From Cytobacillus firmus (GTDB lineage Bacteria; Bacillota; Bacilli; Bacillales; Cytobacillaceae): 64,000 nucleotides of DNA. The position numbers and the translations under genes were made by a program. How positions within the stretch are numbered: position 1 is the stretch's first letter; each line of letters begins with the position of its first letter. Location of the stretch: assembly GCF_023657595.1 (NCBI RefSeq), contig NZ_CP098323.1, positions 2,256,001 to 2,320,000 on the forward strand, given 5' to 3'. Below the pieces are notes generated by a model that worked only from the letters and a program-made list of their open reading frames with translations, searched no databases and was not told where the DNA came from. Shown in pieces: positions 8,484 through 18,297 of this stretch.

Positions 8484-9701
8484 ATGAGTTTTATCTGGGG
8501 TATATTTGGGATTGTGACCGTATTGGGAATAGCTTTCCTTCTTTCATCAAATCGTAAAGCGATCAATTTACGCACAATTCTTGGCGGTCTAGCCATTCAG
8601 TTTGCCTTTGCCTTTGCCGTGCTAAAATGGGATCTTGGGAAAAAGGCACTGGAAAAATTAACTTTTGCAGTAAATGACATTGTAAGTTACGCCAATGAAG
8701 GAGTTAATTTCCTCTTTGGAGGATTATTTCAAGAAGGTTCAGGTGTTGGATTTGTATTTGCATTCCAGGTCCTGACAGTTGTTATCTTCTTCTCTTCCCT
8801 AATCTCCGTTCTATATTATACAGGGATCATGCAATTCATTATTAAAGTGATTGGCGGAGGCCTTTCTAAGCTGCTCGGAACCAGCAAGGCAGAATCGATT
8901 TCTGCTGCTGCCAATATTTTTGTCGGACAGACAGAGGCACCTCTTATCGTCCGCCCTTTCATCAGCAAAATGACAAAGTCGGAATTATTCGCTATCATGA
9001 CCGGCGGTTTGGCTTCCGTGGCAGGTTCAGTTCTGATTGGTTATTCACTGCTTGGTGTTCCACTGGAATACCTGCTTGCAGCAAGTTTTATGGCAGCTCC
9101 TGCAGGTCTTGTAATGGCTAAAATGATGATGCCTGAAACTGAAAAATCAGAAACAACTGATGATATTAACATTGAAAAAGATACGAAATCTGTCAATATC
9201 GTAGATGCTGCGGCCCGGGGAGCGAGCGATGGTTTAATGCTTGCCTTGAACATCGGCGCCATGCTTCTTGCTTTCATCGCTTTAGTTGCCTTAATCAATG
9301 GAATCATCGGTTTTGCAGGCGGACTTTTCGGGCTTGAAAACTTAACACTTGAAATGATTCTTGGCTTTATTTTTGCACCAATTGCTTTTGCAGTTGGAGT
9401 CCCTTGGGCTGAAGCAGTACAGGCTGGCGGCTACATCGGCCAAAAGCTTGTGTTGAATGAATTCGTTGCTTACTCAGCCTTTGCTCCTGAAATCAGCAGC
9501 CTGTCTCCTAAGACTGTTGCAGTAGTAAGCTTCGCGCTTTGCGGCTTTGCGAACATTTCCTCTATGGCCATCCTTTTGGGCGGCCTCGGCAACCTGGCTC
9601 CTGACCGCAGGAATGATATTGCCAAGCTTGGCATCCGTGCAGTTATAGCTGGAGCTCTTGCCTCTCTATTAAGTGCAGCAATTGCAGGAATGTTAATTTA
9701 A
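8484..9701 (+). CDS. Concentrative nucleoside transporter (CNT/NupC family)
   Basis: A 405-aa polytopic membrane protein that imports nucleosides with protons or sodium. Seen: the N-terminal hydrophobic helices, GSGVGFVFAFQVLTVVIFFSSL, the gate-domain signature AAANIFVGQTEAPL, and CGFANISSMAI near the C-terminus, all hallmarks of CNT carriers. The length (405) is close to B. subtilis YutK rather than the shorter NupC, but substrate specificity cannot be assigned. ATG with GAGGTG upstream. Monocistronic with its own terminator and a cre-like site. Confidence 0.9.
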   Translation: MSFIWGIFGIVTVLGIAFLLSSNRKAINLRTILGGLAIQFAFAFAVLKWDLGKKALEKLTFAVNDIVSYANEGVNFLFGGLFQEGSGVGFVFAFQVLTVVIFFSSLISVLYYTGIMQFIIKVIGGGLSKLLGTSKAESISAAANIFVGQTEAPLIVRPFISKMTKSELFAIMTGGLASVAGSVLIGYSLLGVPLEYLLAASFMAAPAGLVMAKMMMPETEKSETTDDINIEKDTKSVNIVDAAARGASDGLMLALNIGAMLLAFIALVALINGIIGFAGGLFGLENLTLEMILGFIFAPIAFAVGVPWAEAVQAGGYIGQKLVLNEFVAYSAFAPEISSLSPKTVAVVSFALCGFANISSMAILLGGLGNLAPDRRNDIAKLGIRAVIAGALASLLSAAIAGMLI

Positions 9702-9708
9702 TAGTCTG

Positions 9709-9743
9709 ATAGCATACTGGATAACCGGTATGCTATTTTTTTT
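9709..9743 (+). terminator. Terminator after the nucleoside transporter
   Basis: ATAGCATACTGG / CCGGTATGCTAT stem with a 4-nt loop and eight Ts. Confidence 0.9.
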
Positions 9744-9827
9744 GAGGTAAAGGCGAGAATTGTCGAAAATTATCTGAAAATTATTTTAATTCAGAGTTGA
9801 TTTTATATTTTTATTAATGTTAAAGTA

Positions 9828-9855
9828 TTGATGTAAGCGTTACCAATAGTATTCT
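9828..9855 (+). promoter_or_regulatory. Promoter with overlapping cre site before dhaS
   Basis: TTGATG (9828-9833) and TATTCT (9850-9855) are 16 nt apart. TGTAAGCGTTACCA (9832-9845) lies between and over them and matches the cre consensus at 13 of 14 positions. A CcpA dimer here would cover the promoter, so catabolite repression of the aldehyde dehydrogenase is the likely outcome (inference). Confidence 0.6.
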
Positions 9856-9909
9856 TCTAAAGTTTTGCAGCATGGAAATACATAGACTACTATTTTAAGG
9901 AGGAATTAT

Positions 9910-11394
9910 ATGAGTCAGTTAACTGCAGGTTTAAAAGAAAAGGTAGAAAAGTTCTTAAGCGGAAAGAAGAAATTATATATCAATGGTGAATTTGTAGAAA
10001 GCAAATCACAGAAAACGTTTGATACGTATAATCCAGCGACAGGAGAAGTTCTGGCTACTGTTTTCGAAGCAGGTGCAGAAGATATTGATCTCGCAGTAAA
10101 AGCAGCCCGAAAGGCGTTTGATGAAGGAAAATGGTCTAAAATGAGCGCTTCTAAGCGCAGCCGCCTGATGTACAAGCTTGCCGATCTTATGGAAGAAAAC
10201 AGTGAAGAATTAGCACAGCTTGAGACATTGGATAATGGAAAGCCAATCCGTGAAACAACAAATGCCGATATTCCATTGGCAATTGAACATATGCGCTACT
10301 ATGCAGGCTGGTCTACGAAGATTGTCGGACAGACTATTCCTGTCAGCGGACCATTCTTCAACTATACCCGCCATGAAGCCGTTGGTGTAGTGGGGCAAAT
10401 CATCCCTTGGAACTTCCCTCTTCTAATGGCAATGTGGAAGCTTGGTGCTGCCCTGGCAACAGGATGTACGGTTGTTCTTAAACCAGCGGAGCAAACACCT
10501 CTTTCCGCTTTATATCTTGCTGAGTTAATGGATCAGGCAGGCTTCCCTCCAGGGGTTATCAATATTGTCCCTGGTTTTGGAGAAACAGCTGGCCAGCCGC
10601 TTGTTGACCATCCGCTGGTAGATAAAATTGCCTTTACTGGTTCTACTGAAGTAGGTAAACGGATTATGTCCAATGCTTCAAAGACCTTGAAGCGGGTTAC
10701 GCTTGAACTTGGCGGCAAGTCTCCGAACATTATCCTGCCGGATGCTGATTTATCAAAGGCAATTCCTGGAGCTCTTAACGGTGTTATGTTCAACCAGGGA
10801 CAGGTTTGCTGTGCCGGCTCCCGTGTTTTCATACAAAAGAAGCAGTTTGATAATGTTGTAGCTGATATGGCTTCACATGCTAAAAAAATCAAGCAAGGTG
10901 CCGGAATTCATGCTGACACTGAAATCGGCCCGCTTGTATCTGCTGAGCAGCAAAACAGAGTTCTTGGGTACATTGAAAAAGGCCTAAGCGAAGGTGCTCA
11001 GCTTGTAGCAGGAGGAGATAAGCCTCAGGAGCAAGGTTACTTCGTCTCCCCTACTATCTTTGCAGATGTTAATGACGAAATGACAATTGCGAAGGAAGAA
11101 ATCTTCGGACCGGTTATTTCGGCCATGCCTTATGATGACATTGACGAATTAATTAACCGTGCCAATAACAGCGAATATGGATTAGCTGCAGGAGTTTGGA
11201 CTCGTGATGTTGCAAATGCACACTATGTGGCCAATAAACTCCGCGCTGGTACAGTTTGGGTGAACTGCTATAACGCTTTCGATGCTGCATCCCCATTTGG
11301 CGGCTATAAGCAATCCGGTATCGGACGTGAAATGGGCTCATACGCTCTTGATAACTATACAGAAGTTAAGAGTGTATGGATCTCCATGAAATAA
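9910..11394 (+). CDS. dhaS: NAD(P)-dependent aldehyde dehydrogenase (DhaS type)
   Basis: A 494-aa class-1/2-like aldehyde dehydrogenase that oxidises aldehydes to acids. Seen: the cofactor motif [17 protein letters not shown], the general base E266 in LELGGKSPN, and the catalytic C300 in GQVCCAGSR, by alignment with Cys302 of mammalian ALDH2. Normal length. AAGGAGG 7 nt before the ATG. Monocistronic, with a cre site over its promoter. DhaS is the nearest B. subtilis type from overall character; the natural substrate is not known. Confidence 0.9.
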   Translation: MSQLTAGLKEKVEKFLSGKKKLYINGEFVESKSQKTFDTYNPATGEVLATVFEAGAEDIDLAVKAARKAFDEGKWSKMSASKRSRLMYKLADLMEENSEELAQLETLDNGKPIRETTNADIPLAIEHMRYYAGWSTKIVGQTIPVSGPFFNYTRHEAVGVVGQIIPWNFPLLMAMWKLGAALATGCTVVLKPAEQTPLSALYLAELMDQAGFPPGVINIVPGFGETAGQPLVDHPLVDKIAFTGSTEVGKRIMSNASKTLKRVTLELGGKSPNIILPDADLSKAIPGALNGVMFNQGQVCCAGSRVFIQKKQFDNVVADMASHAKKIKQGAGIHADTEIGPLVSAEQQNRVLGYIEKGLSEGAQLVAGGDKPQEQGYFVSPTIFADVNDEMTIAKEEIFGPVISAMPYDDIDELINRANNSEYGLAAGVWTRDVANAHYVANKLRAGTVWVNCYNAFDAASPFGGYKQSGIGREMGSYALDNYTEVKSVWISMK

Positions 11395-11404
11395 TAGCCG
11401 AATC

Positions 11405-11435
11405 AAAAAAAGGAACCTTTCGGGGTTCCTTTTTT
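11405..11435 (+). terminator. Terminator after dhaS
   Basis: AAAAAGGAACC / GGGTTCCTTTTTT hairpin with T run. Confidence 0.9.
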
Positions 11436-11537
11436 AATGGAAATCCTTTAAAGTTTCTTCCCATTAAGAATAAGTTCACAGATTATCCATAGGATTTTTG
11501 ATGGATATTATTTATCCTTATATTGGGAGGGGAAATA

Positions 11538-12137
11538 ATGAAAAAAGTATATATGATTTCCGCTATTATTGTCGTATTAGGCATTGCTGCCGGCATTTCT
11601 TTTTTTATCATTCGTGATATGACATCAAAGATACCTGAACATATTACACTTTTAACCGATGATGAGAAGGTATATGACTTTGAAGAATCTGATGAAAAGC
11701 TGAAGCTTGTTGAATTTATTTATACGCACTGTCCGGATATATGTCCGACGACTACCCAAAGGATGAATCTCCTGAAAAGTGATCTTACTAATGAGGGTGT
11801 ATTTGGGGACAAAGTGCAATTTATTACTGTTACGATCGACCCTTATAGGGATACCGCAGATGTTCTTAAAAAATATAGAAGCACCTTTGATATTGAAAAT
11901 GATGAGAATTGGATCTTTCTTACTGCTGATCCTGATACATTGAAAAAGGATCAGGCAGAAATTCAGGAGCTCGCAAACACTTTCCAATTTCAATACCGTG
12001 ATCCCGGTGATGGCTTCTATGTTCACAGCACCTTTGTGTATTTGCTTGACGAGAATAATAAATTTATTAAGAAGTTCCCTATGGGAGAAGATTTTGACAG
12101 GAATGAAGTTTTCAAAAAGATAATGAAGCAAATTTAA
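11538..12137 (+). CDS. SCO1/SenC family copper chaperone
   Basis: A 199-aa protein with an N-terminal membrane anchor (residues 4-25) and a thioredoxin-like domain outside the cell. The copper motif C65-P-D-I-C69-P is followed by a conserved His in YVHSTFVYLLD, the Cys-Cys-His set used to deliver copper to the CuA centre of cytochrome c oxidase. B. subtilis YpmQ is the equivalent. The start is the ATG at 11538 after GGGAGGGG; an upstream TTG in frame overlaps that site. Single gene. Confidence 0.9.
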   Translation: MKKVYMISAIIVVLGIAAGISFFIIRDMTSKIPEHITLLTDDEKVYDFEESDEKLKLVEFIYTHCPDICPTTTQRMNLLKSDLTNEGVFGDKVQFITVTIDPYRDTADVLKKYRSTFDIENDENWIFLTADPDTLKKDQAEIQELANTFQFQYRDPGDGFYVHSTFVYLLDENNKFIKKFPMGEDFDRNEVFKKIMKQI

Positions 12138-12138
12138 C

Positions 12139-12177
12139 AAAAAAAATGGCGGATTTTAGGATCCGCCATTTTTTTTT
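12139..12177. terminator. Terminator after the SCO gene
   Basis: AATGGCGGAT / ATCCGCCATT stem with A and T flanks, so it can act in both directions. Confidence 0.9.
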
Positions 12178-12180
12178 AAC

Positions 12181-12315
12181 CTAGTTCGCAGAAGAAGATA
12201 AATTTTTGTTTTGGTCAATGAGTATTAAAGTTTTTGATCTTGGCTTTGAGAAGCTTACTTTAATACCGGATTTCTTTAATCGGTTTACTAAATCAACCAG
12301 CTGTTTTTTAGCCAT
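12181..12315 (-). CDS. Small basic protein of unknown function
   Basis: A 44-aa frame starting MAKKQLVDLVNRLKKSGIK, behind AAGGAG (8 nt). Lys-rich with a predicted amphipathic N-terminal helix; no Cys. It ends at the terminator it shares with the SCO gene. Not recognised as a named family. Confidence 0.65.
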   Translation of the reverse strand: MAKKQLVDLVNRLKKSGIKVSFSKPRSKTLILIDQNKNLSSSAN

Positions 12316-12407
12316 CTAAAAAACTCCTTTTTCCCTGCCTGTATGATTAATATTTTACATGAAATTTATGAAAAAACTATGAACAAAAAGAAACAATTTA
12401 TACTTTT

Positions 12408-14777
12408 TCAAGGTTTTAATAAAAGAGTCTGCCTGGTTTTTACTTCAGTGAGAACTGTTTTATGATAGTTCCCATCTGCCCAGTCTTTCATCTGATCATG
12501 GTACCACTCGCTTAAAGGATGTCCGGATTGCCCTGGTCCCACCAGATGGTAGGCAGTATTCATGTTTTGTGTATCAATCACAAATCTCCATGAGCCTCCA
12601 TGATTCACTGTGCCATCGTCTTTGTTGGCTGCCGCCTGCACAGTGACTGAGCTGCCGCCAACAGGAATTTGGCCCTCTCTATTAAACAAATAGTTTAAAG
12701 GTTTTACACTCGAAAGCGGGTGGGAAAAAGCTAATTGATGATAGCTACCCCATTTCCATTTAGTCGGGCTGCTTCCTTGAAGATCTTCGGCTTCCTTGAC
12801 CGCTGTACTCAATGATTGGGAAAGGATTTCCTGCAATCCGCCCTTTTCTTCAATCCAGATGCTTTCCCGGCCATTTGCTGCATTTCTCAATAATTCATCC
12901 ACTGCCTGCTTTTGTCCTTTGAAAAGCTTCCTCATTTCGGGAGATATCTGATCTTCAAAAAGAACATCGGATATGCTTTTCATCCAAAGATTGAAAATAA
13001 GAGGGGCTGCCTCATCCTTGCTGTCAATATAATTCCATTTACTCAGGATCGATAAAGCTTCCTTTTCAAGAGCGGTGGATGGTTCTTTCATTCCGGACAG
13101 GAAAAGCGGTATGAATTCCTTTGCCTGCAGGTTTTTCTGATCCATTTGCAGTGACATCATATCTTCAGCTGTAAGATCATCCTTGCTCTTGAGAAATTCC
13201 TGAATGCGCATTTGTCTATAGGGCTGTGCCCAATCATGACTGATATGGTAAGGGTAGCTGTCATCAATAACCTTATTGTTTGCCGTTGATATATACCCTT
13301 CTTCGGGATTGACCGTTTTAGGCAGCTGATCATAAGGAATGTAGCCTTTCCACCCATATTCATCCGACCAGCCGGGCACTGGCAGCAGTCCGTCTCCTTT
13401 CTTTCTGATTGGGATTTTACCATTTGCTTTATAAGCAATAGTTCCATCCGAAGAAGCAAATACAAAGTTTTGGGCAGGTGTATGAAATAACTCCAATGCT
13501 TGTTCAAACTGATTCCAGTCTGATGATTTATTCATTTTTAGAATGGCTTCCAGCTCTTTTGAAGGCTGAAGCGCTGTCCATTGTAAGGACAGAACGGTAT
13601 CCTTGCCGCTGTCTCCAGCAAATTCCGATATCACAGGTCCGTGGCGTGTAATCGTTATTTTATAGCTAATTGGCTCTTTGCCTTTTACCTTAATTGGTTC
13701 TTCTATTTCTTCTGCCTTTTCCCACTTTTCATTGAATAGAAACTCGTTTTCTTTGGCAGGATTCCTTTTTTCGATATACAAATCCTGAACATCTGGTCCT
13801 GTATTGGTTACTCCCCATGCAATATCTTCATTGTGACCGAGGATGATGCCCGGGATTCCGGCAAAAATGACACCGCTGACGTTCATTTCAGGAGACTCCA
13901 GGTGCATCTGATACCAGATGGAAGGTGTGCTGAGAGACAGATGAGGGTCATCAGCCAAAATAGGCTTTTCTGATGCCGTTTTACTGCCGGCTGCCACCCA
14001 GTTATTGCTTCCGTTAAATTCAGGAGGCGTGATGACAGATGCAAAGCTTTCTTCAATATTTAAGTTGTGTTTTCCTATTATGTATGGGGCTTCATCCGGA
14101 TAGGAGGGGAATAATTCATATGCTTTATCTTCCGGAAAACGCTGAAGGAGATAATAGCGGAACGCCTGGCTTTCCCAGTGTCCGCCAAGATCATATGCCA
14201 TATATTTGCCAATAGTGAGCGAATCCGCTGGAGACCATTCTTCCGGTTCATAGCCGAGTATGGAAAATTCAATAGGCATTTTTCCATTTTCTTTAACCTC
14301 TTTAATATAAAGATTAACTCCTTCTGCAAACCAGCCTAAAATCTGTTTTGCATCGGAGGAGTATGCTTCATAGGATGCTTCTGCAGCCCTTCTCAAACCA
14401 AGAGTTCTAAAATATTTATCATTTTCAACTGTAGCCTCTCCAATTACTTCACTCAATCTTCCCGATGCCTGACGCCTGCTTAAATCCATCTGAAAAAGGC
14501 GATCCTGAGCCTGGACATAGCCTTGTGCAATAAAAAGGTCCCGTTCATTAGCAGCAAGCAGGTGCGGGACTCCGCTGACATCCCGATTGACCATTACTTC
14601 CTGAGAGATGGAGCCTATTCTGATTTCCCCACCTGTTTTAGGCAGAGAGCGGGACAAAAAACCATACATAATGAAAAAGGCTGCAGCCAGCAGCACTAAT
14701 ATGATAGCAATGCTCCAAAGCGAGTACTTCTTCCACTTTGATTTTGGCTGGAGCTGGATCTCAATATTGCCTTCCAT
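12408..14777 (-). CDS. Penicillin acylase family Ntn-hydrolase
   Basis: A 789-aa protein with one N-terminal membrane helix (about residues 18-42), then the penicillin G acylase / cephalosporin acylase fold. The beta-subunit nucleophile is the Ser in GSNNWVAAGSKT, where autoproteolysis would occur; downstream are ADDPHL and a C-terminal HGGSWRFV. Natural substrates in Bacillus may be N-acyl compounds, including quorum-sensing lactones, but this cannot be read from sequence. The second ATG (14777) has AAGGAAGG 6 nt upstream and is preferred to the first. It starts 20 nt after the MaoC-like pair and may belong to the same transcript. Confidence 0.85.
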   Translation of the reverse strand: MEGNIEIQLQPKSKWKKYSLWSIAIILVLLAAAFFIMYGFLSRSLPKTGGEIRIGSISQEVMVNRDVSGVPHLLAANERDLFIAQGYVQAQDRLFQMDLSRRQASGRLSEVIGEATVENDKYFRTLGLRRAAEASYEAYSSDAKQILGWFAEGVNLYIKEVKENGKMPIEFSILGYEPEEWSPADSLTIGKYMAYDLGGHWESQAFRYYLLQRFPEDKAYELFPSYPDEAPYIIGKHNLNIEESFASVITPPEFNGSNNWVAAGSKTASEKPILADDPHLSLSTPSIWYQMHLESPEMNVSGVIFAGIPGIILGHNEDIAWGVTNTGPDVQDLYIEKRNPAKENEFLFNEKWEKAEEIEEPIKVKGKEPISYKITITRHGPVISEFAGDSGKDTVLSLQWTALQPSKELEAILKMNKSSDWNQFEQALELFHTPAQNFVFASSDGTIAYKANGKIPIRKKGDGLLPVPGWSDEYGWKGYIPYDQLPKTVNPEEGYISTANNKVIDDSYPYHISHDWAQPYRQMRIQEFLKSKDDLTAEDMMSLQMDQKNLQAKEFIPLFLSGMKEPSTALEKEALSILSKWNYIDSKDEAAPLIFNLWMKSISDVLFEDQISPEMRKLFKGQKQAVDELLRNAANGRESIWIEEKGGLQEILSQSLSTAVKEAEDLQGSSPTKWKWGSYHQLAFSHPLSSVKPLNYLFNREGQIPVGGSSVTVQAAANKDDGTVNHGGSWRFVIDTQNMNTAYHLVGPGQSGHPLSEWYHDQMKDWADGNYHKTVLTEVKTRQTLLLKP

Positions 14778-14797
14778 AAACATTCCTTCCTTTATTA

Positions 14798-15181
14798 TTA
14801 AATTTTAAATTCGAACCGGCCGGAAAGCTTTTGCTCACCAGCTTCATTTTTAACGGATACTTCTCCTGTCAGCCTTTTTTCGTTATCTTCCCATTTCTCT
14901 CCAGTCACTCTCCCTTCTATTGTCAGCTTCTCGCCGGGTCGTGTCATTTTGCTGAAGCGCACTTTGAACCTTCTCAGGTCCTTTCTTGGAAACCACTCAG
15001 CCAGTGCTTCACCTGCCATTCCCATGATAAGCATCCCGTGGGCGATCACTCCGTCCAATCCGGCTTTTTCTCCTACAGGGACTACTGTATGAATCGGATT
15101 GAAATCTCCGGATGCCCCTGCATACTTGACCAGCTGTGTATGTGTGATCTCTGGTTTATGAATCATTTTCAGCTCACTCAT
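14798..15181 (-). CDS. MaoC-like hot-dog dehydratase, second subunit
   Basis: A 127-aa hot-dog-fold protein with the MaoC signature YAGASGDFNPIH and HGMLIMGMAGEAL. This matches the (R)-specific enoyl/hydroxyacyl-thioester hydratase motif with catalytic Asp and His. It overlaps the upstream gene by 8 nt and pairs with it like the HadA/HadB-type two-subunit dehydratases. Probable role: dehydration/hydration of acyl-thioesters in lipid metabolism. Ribosome site GGGGGAAG before the ATG. Confidence 0.85.
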   Translation of the reverse strand: MSELKMIHKPEITHTQLVKYAGASGDFNPIHTVVPVGEKAGLDGVIAHGMLIMGMAGEALAEWFPRKDLRRFKVRFSKMTRPGEKLTIEGRVTGEKWEDNEKRLTGEVSVKNEAGEQKLSGRFEFKI

Positions 15182-15626
15182 TTTTGCTTCCCCCTCTTTC
15201 TATAATGGTGGATTCTGAATAGAGAACATCTTTTCCATCACTGTTTATGTACTGAATACCTATTGTAATAAACCGCAGGTTCCTCTTTTCGAAAGAAGAA
15301 ATTACTTTAGGGGCTGCAGTTACTGTATCACCAGCACATATTTCCCCCATATAGCAATATTCCTGGCCGCCGTGAAGAACCTTGAGCGGGTTAAGTCCGA
15401 ATAGCTCAATTAGGGTTTCGAAATCCATGCCACCCCACATCTCGATGGCTGTTGGAAATGTTGGCGGGATGGGGATGTCACGGTACCCCTCTTTTCTCGC
15501 AGTGTCGGCATCATAATAAATAGGGTTTTTGTCTCCAATTGCCATAGCGAATTCTTTGATTTTTCCCCTTTCAATTGTAAACTGGAAAGGTTTTAACTTC
15601 ACATCTGCTTTTAAAAGAGATTCCAT
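15174..15626 (-). CDS. MaoC N-terminal-like dehydratase, first subunit (FAS1-like)
   Basis: About 150 aa with the MaoC_dehydrat_N pattern: AMAIGDKNPIYYDADTA and IPIPPTFPTAIEMWGG, then HGGQEYCYMGEICAGDTV. This half usually lacks the catalytic residues and forms a heterodimer with the MaoC subunit encoded by the overlapping next gene. The ATG at 15626 has AGGAAG 12 nt upstream (long); an ATG 21 nt earlier lacks a clear site, so the start is uncertain. Confidence 0.8.
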   Translation of the reverse strand: MESLLKADVKLKPFQFTIERGKIKEFAMAIGDKNPIYYDADTARKEGYRDIPIPPTFPTAIEMWGGMDFETLIELFGLNPLKVLHGGQEYCYMGEICAGDTVTAAPKVISSFEKRNLRFITIGIQYINSDGKDVLYSESTIIERGGSKNE

Positions 15627-15769
15627 TAAAATCGCACTTCCTCTCATCCTTTTATAATCTTTATGTATTCGACTTTTTCCTCCTGCTTCCTGTTAATTCT
15701 CTAAACTTTTATCGAAGAGGTTACATGATAATAAGAAGAATTCGCGATTACGCGCTGAAAGTGGTATAA

Positions 15770-17425
<1,656 letters not shown>

Positions 17426-17430
17426 ACAGT

Positions 17431-17460
17431 AAAAGCAGGAGGATCAGCCTCCTGCTTTTA
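17431..17460. terminator. Terminator after ykpA
   Basis: AAAAGCAGGAGG / CCTCCTGCTTTT perfect 12-bp stem. It lies between convergent genes. Confidence 0.9.
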
Positions 17461-17466
17461 ACTTTG

Positions 17467-17604
17467 TCAAAAATCCTGTTTTTTCTTTTTATGGCGTGCA
17501 GAGGAAGCTGTTCTGCTGCCTGTTTCCATGTTGGTTGTCCCTTGCCCTTCGACGTTTGGAGAGCTCAATCCAGCCTTGGAAGGGTCTTTTTTGCGTTTGC
17601 TCAT
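17467..17604 (-). CDS. YuzL-like small basic protein
   Basis: A 45-aa Lys/Ser-rich peptide starting MSKRKKDPSKAGLSSPNVEG, behind AGGAGG. The KKDPSKAG...V-G pattern recalls the YuzL family (small spore-associated proteins). Likely disordered and nucleic-acid-binding by composition. It converges on ykpA and diverges from ykuS. Confidence 0.65.
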   Translation of the reverse strand: MSKRKKDPSKAGLSSPNVEGQGTTNMETGSRTASSARHKKKKQDF

Positions 17605-17708
17605 AGTTAAACACCTCCTTTCTTACTTTTTCGTGTTAAGGCTATTTTTATCCATGGAATAAAAATGGAGTACAAAAGCCAATCTAACAAACGGAGGAGG
17701 TGTTAACA

Positions 17709-17954
17709 TTGACGAAAAGAGTAGCGGTTGAACAATCCTTAACAAATGTTTCTGAAGCGCTTCGCCAAAAAGGATACGAAGTGGTTGACATGAAGTCGGC
17801 GCATGATGCTGAGAACTGCTCATGCTGTGTTGTGAGCGGTGTTGATTCAAATGTAATGGGTATGCAGGATGTTTCTACAAAAGCATCTGTCATTGAAGCA
17901 AGCGGCCTTTCAGCGGACGAAGTATGCCGCCAGGTGGAGCAAAGAATGCAGTAA
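17709..17954 (+). CDS. ykuS: YkuS family protein (UPF0180)
   Basis: An 81-aa protein, the same length as B. subtilis YkuS, with VEQSL..V..AL..KGYEVV, then SCCVVSG and DSNVMGMQD. The start is TTG at 17709, 8 nt after GGAGGAGG; the GTG at 17700 overlaps that site. It has a Cys pair near residue 40. Function unknown. Its own terminator follows. Confidence 0.85.
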   Translation: MTKRVAVEQSLTNVSEALRQKGYEVVDMKSAHDAENCSCCVVSGVDSNVMGMQDVSTKASVIEASGLSADEVCRQVEQRMQ

Positions 17955-17967
17955 TGAAAAGTGAGCC

Positions 17968-17998
17968 AAAGACTAAAGATAACTTCTTTAGTCTTTTT
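17968..17998 (+). terminator. Terminator after ykuS
   Basis: AAAGACTAAAGA / TCTTTAGTCTTT stem with 5-nt loop and T run. Confidence 0.9.
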
Positions 17999-18005
17999 CA
18001 ATGAA

Positions 18006-18272
18006 AATAAAGTGAAACTTCAATCAGTGGGGGTTTTCCTTATCCCCCACTGATTGTTAGTCGCGTTCTAGTGTCGCTAAGATCTCCGCTAGCGCTTCGA
18101 TTAATCGACACTACGAACCCGATTGGTTCAACTAAGCCTCTGCCTGCGCATCGGCAAGTTTCACTGTATCTTACCAATCGGGCCTATACGGGCAGTTTGA
18201 CCCCCACTTAACCTCCTTTGATTCCTCTGAGTCTTGAAGTGGGGGTCTTACTGCCCGTTAGACTGCGATAAA
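18006..18272 (-). repeat. Dispersed multi-hairpin element, copy 1
   Basis: On the minus strand this runs from TTTATCGCAGTCT to GAAGTTTCACTTTATT. It contains four hairpins in order: ACGGGCAGT...ACTGCCCGT enclosing ACCCCCACTT...AAGTGGGGGT; CCGATTGGT...ACCAATCGG; TAGTGTCG...CGACACTA (its arms flank GCGCTAGC); and CAATCAGTGGGGG...CCCCCACTGATTG. Nearly identical to copies at 38536-38793 and 46747-47014. No open frame of its own. It sits between two convergent gene terminators. Confidence 0.9.
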
Positions 18273-18274
18273 TA

Positions 18275-18297
18275 AAGACGGGCTTTAAGCCCGTCTT
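18275..18297 (-). terminator. Terminator fused to the end of the carboxypeptidase gene
   Basis: AAGACGGGCT / AGCCCGTCTT stem with a 3-nt loop that is exactly the TAA stop codon (18285-18287). The upstream arm encodes the last residues of the protein. Confidence 0.85.
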
